Source of the DNA: Larix kaempferi
Lineage: Eukaryota > Streptophyta > Pinopsida > Pinales > Pinaceae
DNA: 64,000 nt
NCBI GenBank assembly: GCA_027924585.1
Contig: BSBM01000809.1
Coordinates: 3,427,001 to 3,491,000, forward strand
Direction of reading: 5' to 3'
Positions 41,690 through 52,434 of this stretch are shown here, one piece after another. The notes below the pieces were generated by a model. The model saw nothing but the letters and a program-made list of their open reading frames with translations, was not told the origin of the DNA and did not search any database. Made by a program: the position numbers and the translations under genes. Numbering within the stretch: the stretch's first letter is position 1; the number at the start of each line of letters is the position of its first letter.

Positions 41690-43217
41690 GACATAAATGG
41701 TTTAAATATTTCAGATCAGGTGATTTTATGATTGCATGCGATTGGGGATTTGGATGTGAAGTTTTGCCTGAGAATTGGACTGGGATGCAGTCCGTAGGAT
41801 CCATCCACACAAGTGCTGGATCAAGCCACATTTCCCTTGACTCTCTGGGTGTCTCTTCCTATTGGGATGTTGATTTCATGCCGTATGACACTAGTTAGGA
41901 ACATCAGAATTTGCATGTAGGCTTTATCATGATAGGTTTGGATTTTCCTTCACTCTGTATATCTTCTGTTGCTCAAAGGAATCCGCTCTTTGCTCTGATT
42001 GAAGGTAACCCTCCTACCAAGTTGTGGAAGGAGAACTGTAGGAAAAAGGCCAAAAGAACATAAGGTGGTTAGAATGTCAACGTCCCTTATGAATCTAGTC
42101 CTTGGCACAAAGGTGAAATTGAATGATATCATGAAGATGGGGGAGAAAACCCTAGTTGGTAGGATTCGTGGTCGGTGGATTGGCATTCAAGCACTAAAGG
42201 CCTGAGCCAGTGACGAACTTCAACCGGTTCTTGGCTACTCTCCTAAGTGCTTAGTTCTACCAGGTGGATGGATTGTTGTTCAATTTTAGAGCGAGCCAAA
42301 TTTAACTCTTATTGCCATGAGGTGTCAGAGGATTGGACAAAGCTTTGTCCTACTGAGGAATTAGATCCTGTCATTTGATGCTAGGTCGACAAGGGTGTGT
42401 TATACCTCGATATGGATTCAACTGTCGAGTTTACCCCTTATCTTTTGGTTGGAAGAGGTTTTCTCGTCTATTGGGAACTCCTTGGGAGTATTTTATGAAG
42501 TTGACCTATCTTACAAGGAGACATGCATTTGCATTGTAGCTGGACTTCTTCTTGGCTTGACCTAAAGGATGGACTTGTAGACTCGATTATTACAAAATGC
42601 AGTGGGATGGAACATTCTCAGGCCCTTGACTTGAAAGAGTGCCCTTTTGCTGCAGTAGATGCCGTGCAGACAAACACTTGGCATCAAATTGTGACCTTTC
42701 ACATTGTTGTTAGAGATGGATTAGGAAATCTCCCTCTCTCCATCTAGTTCGGTAGCTGTCACTGACATTCTCTGATAATCATATGGGTAAGAAAGCCTAC
42801 GAGGAGATGAGGCAATCCAGCCTAAAGAAAGAACCCTCTGATGACTTAGTGAAGCTTCATTCTTTGAAGGGAGATTGTCTTGGAAGCTCAAAAACGTTTT
42901 TGCCTGTAGAGCATCCCACGACTGCATCGAAGGCTATCTCTTCCTTACTAGAGTAAGGGATGTTGGATAAGGGAATGTCCCCCTGCCCTATCTCTTTTCC
43001 AAATAATTCAATAATTTTTGGATCTCTAGATTTCTCTAGGATGGGGTTCCCCCCATCAAACACAATTGGGAATCAGACTGCTTTCTTGGATAGTGTATTT
43101 GTCTTAAACTCTCATCATCCTTCTATTCTCATTCCTTCCTCCTATAATTCCATTCACCTTAGTGACGACAATGATGAACCCCAGATGCATACTGAAGAAG
43201 AGTCTCTTGGGGGATCC
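41690..43217 (+). pseudogene. LINE ORF1 (DUF4283-like gag domain), broken
   Basis: The frame near 42,120-42,450 reads DIMKMGEKTLVGRIRGRWIG, then IQALKAWASDELQPVLGYSP, then WIVVQF, and SLPLIFWLEEVFSSIGNSLG then VFYEVDLSYKE. LVGrf.gr....al..W....l....y.p..l..GW..f.F and W..l..LPl.fW....f..IG..lG...yvD is the DUF4283-type ORF1 domain of plant LINEs, an RNA-binding gag-like protein. Downstream sequence to 43,217 is Ser/Pro-rich linker (SLGGSKYNLR). Several stops. The C-terminal linker resumes at 46,558 (TKGPLGLSKGVGAGLGSIKV) after the first insertion. Confidence 0.75.
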
Positions 43218-43228
43218 AAATACAACTT

Positions 43229-46200
43229 GAGAACTGTTGTCGCCTGGTTCCACACCTGGGAAAACGTAGCAAAAGTCTTCAAGCTGCTGGTGTGGCCTTG
43301 GGGGCAAGTCAGAGTCAAGTGTTGTCACTTGGGACTCGGCTCCTCTGTCTAGGCTTTCCTAGCGAAGCCAAGGGGTGTGGACCCTAAAAATGAAAACAAA
43401 AAACTATGGTACCTAATCTAGGAGTTAGAAGTATTTTTTGAAACCAAGCTGATGCGGCATACATTTATACATATAAAGCAAAGCATCATTTATCAACATT
43501 TCATTTGCAAATATTCGACATTATCATCATTAACAACATTTATCAATAACATGAAATATAACAATATAAACCAATGCCTGAATGGAGTCGGAAAATATGC
43601 GTGAAAAGTAAATGTTGTGCAAGTGTTCTTGGTTTATTTTAAATTTAATGTGGTAGTGATCTTTTTATTAGGGCTGGTGGGTTCCCAATATATGCAAAGG
43701 TACGGGGAACATGTCCGGAATTTCGATGTGTGGCTTCTCACTCAGACTTGGGCTGAATCGGAGTCTCAAGGAGGTGTTTAGATGCTGTACCAATGAGGGC
43801 AAGCCTAACGGTTTCCAAGAGGTCAATACTCAGTTTTGTCCCAAGCCCTCTGAAAAATTTCCCCACGACAACAAAATACTCGCGTTGTGCCGGATTTTCA
43901 CAAAAAGATTTTTTTATTGGGGTGGTGTTATATCCTATTACTAGTCATCTCCCCCTTTCTGATGCATACCAACATGATCAGACTGAGCTGCAAGTTGGCC
44001 ACAGAGCATACGGGAGAAGACCTTGGAAATTTAGAAAAAAAAGTTCTTATGAACCAAAATTTTATCTTTTAAAACCCCAAGAGTCTCTTTTCAGGCCAGT
44101 ACTCGGGCAAGCCCTTGTTCTAAAACCCTACTTCGGGAACGCAAGGGGGCGTTTGAGTTTGTAAAAAAAATGATAAAATCTATGTCCTGAGTGAACTTGT
44201 GGCCCGCCAGTGGAACGGACCAACAAGGTAAATATTAACTCTAGTAAGTTTTATTAAATGCGGAAAATGAAATCTAAACTAAAATAATGCAAACCACGAA
44301 AATTGAGTCGACACAGTTCCCCCCCTGAGGGGATGGGGTGTGGGCGCTTGGTTAGCCCACTTGCTCTCGTTTAATATTTTAGTTACAACGCAATAGAAAT
44401 GCCCCAGTCTTTTACTGACTTAGTGGCTTACAAAATAGGAGAGAAAAAGTATCCGGTTTTTGAAATTTTTTAGCTTTGGGTGCTTCGGATGGCCCAGATC
44501 TTCAATTTTGGGCCAACATCTCCCCTTGTCTGATCATCATCTGCTGCAAACCAGCAAGCAATTATTAGTAGAAGATGGCCCAAAACACTTTAAGAGTGTG
44601 TTTGGATCACCTACTAAAAACCCAAAAATTTCTAAGTGAAAAAACTAAGTAAAAGTGCAAAAAATTAACTAAGTGAGACAAGTTGTGAGGCTTGCCTCCT
44701 TAGGATCTTTGCAAACTCAGTGAGCTGCAAATTACTAGCTCTTATAACAGCCAAATGAACTTTTAAATCAGATCTAACACTACTCTTCAAAAACTTTTAA
44801 AGATTTGACAATTTTTTACAAGTTGAGAAAAGTAAAATGCTAGATAAATGAAAAGATCTAATCTATTAAAGATGAACACTTTGTAAATGGAATAGATCAG
44901 ACATTTAGAGTAATAAATCAAAATGTAAAGTTCAGATTGCAAACCACTATTGCTCTTTCAAAAAATAATCAGTAACCAAGGTGAAAGTATGAAGTAGAAG
45001 AGAAGGAGATATGGAGAGTTTTATCAATTTATCAATTTTTTCCTTGAAGAAGTCTTGGAGCCTTCTTGGTGGAGAACTAAGGGGCTACGTCTGCAAAAAG
45101 ATGTTAGAAAAGTAAAGGAAACAAACAAAATCCTCCACTCATCCACTTGAAATAACCTGCAAATTACATCAACTTGGAACCAAATGATCAAATCTAGAAA
45201 TATACATATGAGAAATCAAAAGGAAATGCTCATAAACAAATGACACATTTAAATCAGATCTCTACACTTGCATAGATAAAAGACTAAATAATAAACAAAT
45301 TATCTAATCCTCCTTATAAATCAATACTGATTCTTCCCAAAGCTAGATTTAGATGCAAAAGAAAACAAGTAGCTCAAATACATGTTACCTTAATGAAAAC
45401 TGTGACATTCACCCACTCATCAAAAGCACTACACCAAGCTTGACCTCCAAAGTCTCTTTATTCATTAAGCAAAATGACAAGTACAAAATCGAATTACAAG
45501 TGCTAGCTCTAACTCCCAAACTCCAACTAACTCCAAATGAGAGAGCACACTTGTTTATATAGAGTGAGTAAGAGGGAGGGCGAAATAGCAATAAGAGAGT
45601 GGGGGAATGAATGGAGAAAATGGGGGAGTGAATGGGGCTGCCCATTCCCCATCTTTAGGGCTGTCCCAATCAGCCAAAAAGGTGCCCACGCAGTAGCTTA
45701 AAATGTGGGTCACTCCAACACTAAATGTGCCCAAGAGAGGAGGAAATGCGCCCCCCTTGTTGTGGGGAGTTACTCCCACTATTTGGGCTGCCCACTCGTC
45801 ATGAAAATCAGCCCCAAACGCTCCTTGAAGTATGCTGAAGTAATTCAGTCATTTAAAACTCTCCAAAAAATAAATATTTTTTTAAGTCATTTTTTTAATT
45901 TTTTGATTTTTTCATGACTTTTTTGGGTTTTTTGGCCATAGGTGAAAAATTAGGCACCCAAACATTAGAAAAAATGGGTTTAGGGGTTAAGGGGGTGCTA
46001 TGAGTTGGAAAACGAGTACCCCTAAGGCAGAAAAGACCTTCAGACGCCACTTCCAGGCCAATTACAATATTTTTTAATTGAACCATTAAAAAATGGCACA
46101 ATTTACGGAAAAAAATAAACTTCGCCGAAAATTAAAATACTACCTAGGGGGACTTAGCACATATCCATATGACTCAAAAACAATGTCTAGCATGTTCATA

Positions 46201-46546
46201 TACATTAACCCATAGACTTTAACAATCCCCCAAGGCCCGTCAGCCTCCCCAGGCATTCCAGCTTTGGAGAAGCAGGAGAAAAACCCAAGAATTATGTTAT
46301 GCAATAACGCAAGACATAATTAATAGGAGAAAAAACTCCTTGGAATACCTGACTTAGCTAAAAAGTCCTAGGGAACCAAGTCCTTTACAAAACACTATGC
46401 TAGTACATTTTATTACAAACCCTGCAGGGCCATGGACATGTGGAAAAATTAAAAAAGTGGCCCTTTAAAAGGCCTGCTGGACATCAAATCATCAACAAAT
46501 GAACACTGAAATGTTCGACTCTGCCTGCTCGCTTGATAATCCAACC
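43229..46546 (+). mobile_element. 3.3-kb non-coding insertion of the GTTGCCGCC family in LINE ORF1
   Basis: Flanked by an 11-bp direct repeat AA(A/G)TACAACTT (43,218-43,228 and 46,547-46,557). The first 1 kb (43,233-44,230: TTGTCGCCTGG, CACACCTGGGAAAACG, GGCCTTGGGGGCAAG, ... GTACTCGGGCAAGCCC, CTTGTGGCCCGCC) is repeated at 63,046-64,000 and in part in the foldback element at 47.7-49.0 kb. The remainder (44,231-46,546) is AT-rich without coding signal, terminal repeats, PBS or PPT that I can recognise. Class unknown; a deleted large retrotransposon is possible. Confidence 0.6.
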
Positions 46547-46789
46547 AAGTACAACTTAGTTGGCAACAAGAAGTAGAACTAAAGGCCCTCTTGGTCTCTC
46601 AAAAGGGGTTGGAGCGGGTTTGGGTAGTATCAAGGTGGCTGCACTAAAAGGAGGAATCAGAGGAAGGGAATCTTTCTTTTTCGAAAGCTCAACATCAAGC
46701 AAGAAGGGAAATCATCGTTGGAAAATAGTTATCTATTGAAGGGGCGCTTAGAGGCCAAAAGCCCCTGTGTGAGATTCCCTAATGATTGC

Positions 46790-47674
46790 CCTCACCTTAA
46801 ATTGTTGAGGGTTAGCCAAACCCTCTAAAAAGTTGGCTCTAAAAAGGTTGGTCTCTGCTCAAAATTCTGATGTTCTTTTTCTTTAAGAAACTATGGTAGA
46901 GGGAGGACGTATTCTTGGTGATCTCAGGAAAATTCTCCGTGGCTGGGACTTTGCTTGTGTTGACCCCAAAGGAAGATTAGGGTGCTTGTTAACAAGCTAG
47001 AAATCTTTGTTTTTTCAATTATTGAACTCATGGTCCATCCCTTCGATCTTGGTACCGTTTTTACTTAGGCATACTCAGGAAGGAATCACGATTTCTTAAT
47101 GTATTTGGGCCTTATGGATAGACAAGAGTTTTGGGATGTTTTTTCGCTAGGAAGTAGATTTTTCAGGGCCGCCTTATTCTGGGATGTGATTTGAACCTCT
47201 TAATTGGTCGCTCTGAAGTTTGGAGACCTGCTTCACACGTGGATGGCTTGTTGGGTTACTTTTTGCATAATTGGGAAGAGGAAGGGTTAATAGACATATC
47301 CCTTACTGTTCTATGCCCCAATTGGAGAAAAAATCGTGTTAAAGATGCCCATGTCGCAAAGAGGTTAGATAGGTTCCTTGTCTCTGAGTCCCTCATTGAG
47401 GAAAAATTCTCTTGTATATAGTGGGTTGCCTTGGGGGGAATTTGATCATTAACTTGTAATTCTCGACTTGGTGTATGTGGAACCAAAACCTTCGAGTCCA
47501 TTTAAACTAAACCTTGAGTGGATAAAGGATGAACGCTATATTAAATCCATAAAAGAGGTATGGATTCCCTACATTAAGCAGTCCTTTGACCCTATGACAG
47601 TGCATTTTTTGAACAACCTAAAGAGGGCCAAAAAAGACTCCATCTGTTGGGAAAAATAAAAGAAGTTTAGGGAG
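46790..47674 (+). pseudogene. LINE ORF2 endonuclease (APE) and linker
   Basis: Translation shows SAQNSDVLFL-stop-ETM (LQETM catalytic region with a stop in place of Q), FACVDPKGRLGCLL, then GCDLNLLIGRSEVW (GDFN block with Asp-to-Cys/Asp shift), LIDISLTVLCPNWRKNR and VAKRLDRFLVSESLIEEKF. This is the apurinic-type endonuclease that nicks the target. Then linker PSSPFKLNLEWIKDERYIKS. The frame is interrupted several times; the foldback insertion follows at 47,675. Confidence 0.8.
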
Positions 47675-48971
47675 GTATCTCCGCCTCATACGCACCTCGG
47701 GTAACATGGAAGAAATTTTCAAGCCACTGGGTGCGTCCTTGGGGGCAAAAGCCACAAGTCAAGTATTGTCACTTGAAACTTGACTCCTCCGTCTAGGCCA
47801 ACTCCTAGTGATGCCAAGGGGGGTGGTCCCTAATAAAATAACTAAGGTTGTTAAGCTAAGTTACAAAAAAGTAAAACTGATTCTAGGAGTTAATAAAAAT
47901 ATTGAAACAAGAGTAGTAGCAAATATTTAAATTATTAGCATAAGAATAATTGAACATTCATGACATATGAATTCACTTAAGCGAATAAACATGAAATAGA
48001 CCAGTGCCGAGAAAAGAAAAGGATGCTGCTGAAAGGTAAATGTTTTGCTGATGCTTCTTGTCAGTTTTAAATTATTAGATGAGTTGATTAAGAATGGGTT
48101 GATTTTGGGTTTGGCCCACTTAGATTTTATCGTCAATGGTAAGTGCAGAGCAACAGTGCCGGATGTCCAACGGGGAGAGAACGAATCTCATTAGTCAGTA
48201 TCCCCCTGAATTCTTGTCATGTTCAATGCAACCGCTTACTTTGATGATAGAGTTTTAAATGGATTGCCCTATTAACTAGCCGCTAATATCCCCTTTCTGA
48301 TTGTTGGTCACCGTCTTAGGCAAAGCCCACGAATACTAAAAAATGCGAATAAGAAAGGGGATATTATTGGCTAGTTAATAGGGCAATCCATTTGAAAATC
48401 TATCATGAAAGTAAGCGGTTGCATTGAACATGACGAGAAGTCAGGGGGATACTCATTAATGAGATTCGTTCTCTCCCCGTTGGACATCCGACACTGTTGC
48501 TCTGCACTTACCATTGACGATAAAGTCTAAGTGGGCCAAACCCAAAATCAACCCACTCTTAATCAACTCATCTAATAATTTAAAACTGACAAGAAGCATC
48601 AACAAAATATTTACCTTTCAACAACATCCTTTAATTTTCTCGGCATTGGTCTATTTCATGTTTATTTGCTGAAGTGAATTCAAATGTCGTGAATGTTCAA
48701 TTAATCTAATGCTGATAATTTAAATATTTTCTATTACTCTTGTTTCAGTGTTTTTATTAACTCCTAGAATCACTTTTACTTTTTTGTAACTTAGCTTAAC
48801 AACCTTAGTTATTTTATTAGGGACCACCCCCCTTGGCTTCGCTAGGAGTTGGCCTTGACGAAGGAGTCAAGTTTCAAGTGACAGTACTTGACTTGTGACT
48901 TGCCCCCAAAGACGCACCCAGTGGCTTGAATATTTTTGCCACGATACCCGAGGTGCATATGAGGCGGCAAC
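47675..48971. mobile_element. 1.3-kb foldback element (two inverted GTTGCCGCC-family halves)
   Basis: Left arm 47,675-48,299 and right arm 48,351-48,971 are inverted copies of each other around a 51-bp spacer. Outer ends read TCCGCCTCATACGCACCTCG and its complement CGAGGTGCATATGAGGCGG. Each arm contains the GGGGGCAAG, GACTCCTCCGTCTAGGC and CCAAGGGGGGTGG blocks of the family seen at 43.2 and 63.0 kb, but the arms resemble each other more than those copies. It sits inside LINE ORF2, whose frame resumes QQEERALEKIEDKL at 48,967. No clear target duplication. Confidence 0.8.
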
Positions 48972-49982
48972 AAGAGGAAAGAGCCTTGGAAAAGATTGAG
49001 GATAAGTTAATGCAACTTCACTCTGGTGAAGGATTCAAATTCCTCTTTGCATAGACTAAGCAAGAGTTACAATCCTTGGAAGTTGAACAGGGCCTGCTTC
49101 TCAACTAGGAGAAGCAATGTGTATAAAGACCAGGGCTCTATGGCTAAAGGTTGGTGATGAAAATACAAAGTTCTTTAAGAGATTTGCTAAAATGAGAGAA
49201 GTTAGCATTTGGGATTCCTCATGAGGGGTGGAACACTTCAACAACATATTTTAGGTCAAAGCTAGAACCTCCATCGTTGAGATTTTGAAGGTGGCTTCGA
49301 AATTTCCTCAATTCATAAATGAGTAGGACAATGAGGAACTTATGAGCCAAAGTTAGTTGGATTGAACTCGAGGCCACCCTCCATAGTTTTCAGAAGGACA
49401 AAGTCCCAGGGCCTAATGGGTTTCTACTTTCTAGTGAAATTCTTTTTGGGTTGTTTTGACTTTATGGGAGAAGAACTCCGAGGTGTGATTGAGGTCTTTA
49501 AACTCATTGGTAAGATCCTTCCTACCTTTAATTCTACCTTTTTGGCCCTAATCCCCAATGTGGACAACCTTGTCCCTTTTGATCAACTCAGGTCTATCTC
49601 TCTCTATAATTGCGTATACAAAATCATCTCCAAAGTCATTGCTAAGAGACCTAAGCTAATCTTATCAAATAACATTTTTGAAGAACAATTTGGATTTCTC
49701 GAAGGTCGATAGATCCATGATGTTGTCCGTGTCGCCCAAGAGGGCCTTCACTCTATTAAGATAAAAAAAATGAAGGCCTTAGCCATAAAAATCAATCTCT
49801 AAAGATTTTTATAGAGTAAATTGGCTCTATATTGATCTTTTGCTGATTCATCCGGGATTTAGGATTTCTCTTGTTTCATGGATTATGGGATGCATTTCTT
49901 TGACCTCATTATCTCCATTATTAAATGGGTATGCTACCCAATTCTTCAATTTGGAGCGGAGACTCAGGCGGGGATTCCTATT
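48972..49982 (+). pseudogene. LINE ORF2 pre-RT and RT N-terminal part
   Basis: EERALEKIEDKLMQLHSGEG, then LKVGDENTKFFKRFAKMREV, then PTFNSTFLALIPNV and DQLRSISLYNCVYKIISKVI then FEEQFGFLEGR. W..eGD.NT.FFh and F...LRPISL.n..YKi.sk.l..R..EQ.gF..gR are RT blocks of plant LINEs. It ends at the next insertion in QAGIPI (usually gLrQGcPLSPLLF), continued at 51,681 as LFSPLLFLLVA. Confidence 0.8.
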
Positions 49983-51680
49983 TGTCACGTCCCCATTTCG
50001 ACCCCCTTCACATTAAATCGTAAATGATGTAAATACTGATATTTAATCATGGTGAGGAGCTCAAGGCCAAGGCCCCACCATTGATTTAGCGTTTATGTAT
50101 CGGCAATTAAACTGGATGCTTATGGTTCTTGTGTGAGATGGGCACAATGTAAATAAGACATCTTGTAAATACGAATTTTAATGGAAAAACCCACAACCGG
50201 CTATGCAATGCAACAAAAGAGATGGGGCATGATTCTACAAGGAATAGGGAGGGAAATTATTCAAACCCTTGAGCCAATGGTGTTAATCCATGTGTCAATG
50301 GGGAAACCCATAAACCAGCAACTACCCATTTTGTCTCATGCACCCAATCATTTAATTCTTCCAAAGATTGGTTGGGGCAGTTATTGTCTTGGGATTGGAG
50401 AAGTATGGCAGCCAGATTTTCGTGCATGGGCAAGCCATCAACCTAAAAATCGTATTTTTGGCTTGCTGGGCAAAAAAACCCCCACGAAATGCTGCCTAAG
50501 GCAATTCCTCATGCATTACGTCCTTCCTCTCACGCAGACTGAGCTCACTGGAAGTTATCCTCACGTTTTTCACCATAACCCTGCGTTTTTCCATGCCCAG
50601 GAACTCGTTTTTGGTATTTTGCAGCAGCTGGGGAAGGAGGGACGCGATTTTTGGACTGAGGGAGAGGTCGTTTTTGCCCTTGGGGCGTTTTTCTGGAATG
50701 GGTTGCTCTCCTAGTCGAATTTTCCTAGTTGCCAATTCGTTTTGAGTCTACCCACGTTTTTCTGAAGCTCAGGAAACCCCACCTCATGCATTCCACTGTT
50801 GAAACGTTTTTCTCATGCTCAGCAAGTGTAGTTTTGCTGTTATGAGCATCCTTGTTTGATTTGAACCTGTAAGCAAGAAACTGGAGTGGTAGTGGACAGA
50901 ATTAGCTTGATAAACCTAGTGTAGGGAGTAACCTCTCAAGAAGATCAAGAGGGCTGGCTACTTTTCTATGCACACCCTGAGAGCACTAGAAAGGAAGGTA
51001 TGGCTTGAGGGACTGTGTGGCAGTGAAGAGAATACTTCCTGGTGTTGGGTGTGTAGGCATTGTGAGTGCCAAGCTGAATAGATCTGGGAGGGGTACCCAT
51101 AGCTCTGTGGTTGAGCTCACTAGCTTAGCAATTCTTCCTTTCCATCTCCTAGCAGCCCGATAAACCCAATTGTAGATTGGCTTGGCTCATCTTGGTGTAT
51201 GCTTGGCTATGTGTGAGTCTGCTGTTCCCTGGTTCCTTGTAGAGATCATGCCCAGCTCGGGGGTGGCAGTGGTGCTGAGAGATTGAGGAGCACACTGGCC
51301 TACGGTTGGGTGGAACGTTGCAGTTGCATAGCCAGTTGCTTGGGACTACTTTCTTATAAGATAAGTATTCTCCTGTATATTCTTGAAATTATTTAATTGA
51401 TGGATATCTGAATGTATGGTGATGGTGTAAATGATGTTACTTCCGCTGTGTTATAAAAATAGTTATGCATCTACATTTCTCTATTATATTATGTGAATGC
51501 TTATGTAATAAGTTCATGGGGCTAGATGCCAGTTTAGTATCACGTTCGTTCTGCACTTTCATATGTATATGTATATTTTCATTTTAATTTGAATGTTTGT
51601 TTACTATGTATGGGGCTGGATGCCCGGTTTAACATCACGATCCTCTCCATCTAGCTGGTATGATGGGAGGGGACGTGACA
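49983..51680 (+). mobile_element. Solo LTR of the TGTCACGTCC family in LINE ORF2
   Basis: Starts TGTCACGTCCCC and ends GGGGACGTGACA, a perfect 12-bp terminal inverted repeat. Flanks CTATT (49,978) and CTGTT (51,681) are a 5-bp duplication with one mismatch. Same family as 25,532-27,014. LINE RT coding joins across it. No internal coding. Confidence 0.88.
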
Positions 51681-52319
51681 CTGTTCTCCCCACTTCTTTT
51701 CCTCCTAGTTGCATAAGGTCTTAGTAGGATGATAAAATTTGCCCATATTAATGGCTTGATAAAAGGCATTAGATTGCAAGGTCTTGTTATGTTACTAATC
51801 TATTGTTTGTCAATGACATCTTGCTCTTTGTTTTTGGGGATAGGGGGGATCTCAAAAAGCTCAAAGAAGTAATCCATCTTTCTTGTACAGCTTTTGGAAT
51901 GTAGGTGAATACTGATAAATCTACAATTCTTAATCAAGGGCTTGAAGAATAGGACAAGGAATACATTTACTTGATTTTTCCCTTTCCCAAGCCGAATTTG
52001 AATAAGGGGTAAAGTATCTAGGTTCCTTTCTTAGAGCAAATGAGTACATGAAACATGATTGGCAGTGGATCATCAAGAGGGTAGAGATTCGAATCAACTT
52101 GTGGTGCAATCGTTGGTTATCCAAAGGGGGGCGACTGGTCCTTGTAAAATATGTTTCGGGGGATCAGTTGGTTTATTGGTCCATTCTTACTTGGATTGCA
52201 AAAGGAGCCCTTAAGAGAATCCAAAGGCTTTGTTTCAAATTTCTTTGGTCTGGAAATTGGGGGCTTCCGTTGGTAAAATGGAAATTTGTTGTTCTGCCAA
52301 AAGCCTTAGGAGGTTAAAT
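51681..52319 (+). pseudogene. LINE ORF2 RT C-terminal part
   Basis: LFSPLLFLLVA-stop-GLSRMIKF, then LIYCLSMTSCSLFLGIGG (FADD-type region, degraded), HDWQWIIKRVEIRINLWCNR, WLSKGGRLVLVKYVSGDQLV and LCFKFLWSGNWGLPLVKWKF. Thumb and connection of the LINE RT. Broken frame. Confidence 0.75.
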
Positions 52320-52429
52320 TTGACTCATTGTCCTGATGATGAACCCAAATTAGAGTTCGAAACGTCGACAAAAGCAATGACGACTGCCGGAAAGCCCGGA
52401 AGATGATATCTCCAACCTAAACCACCACA
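52320..52429. mobile_element. Short insertion with CTGATGA...GAAAC core
   Basis: Flanked by TAAAT (52,315-52,319 and 52,430-52,434) and interrupting LINE coding between LPKALGG and NLKDENIFLF. It contains GTCCTGATGATGAACCC then GAGTTCGAAACGTCGAC; CTGATGA and GAAAC are separated by a 15-19 nt segment able to pair GAAC/GTTC. This resembles hammerhead-ribozyme cores such as those in Penelope-like retroelements, but the closing helices are not canonical. Confidence 0.55.
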
Positions 52430-52434
52430 TAAAT

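Noticed and set aside
42960-43352. 130-codon plus-strand ORF
   Set aside because: Its first part is LINE ORF1 linker and its second part is the inserted GTTGCCGCC repeat; a chance fusion.
48300-48350. Origin or structured RNA at the palindrome centre
   Set aside because: The 51-bp spacer has no notable structure of its own; the palindrome is explained by inverted copies of a repeat.
52320-52429. Confident active hammerhead ribozyme
   Set aside because: The core words are present but helix II has an extra base and the nucleotides at the expected cleavage side do not fit, so it is reported only as hammerhead-like.
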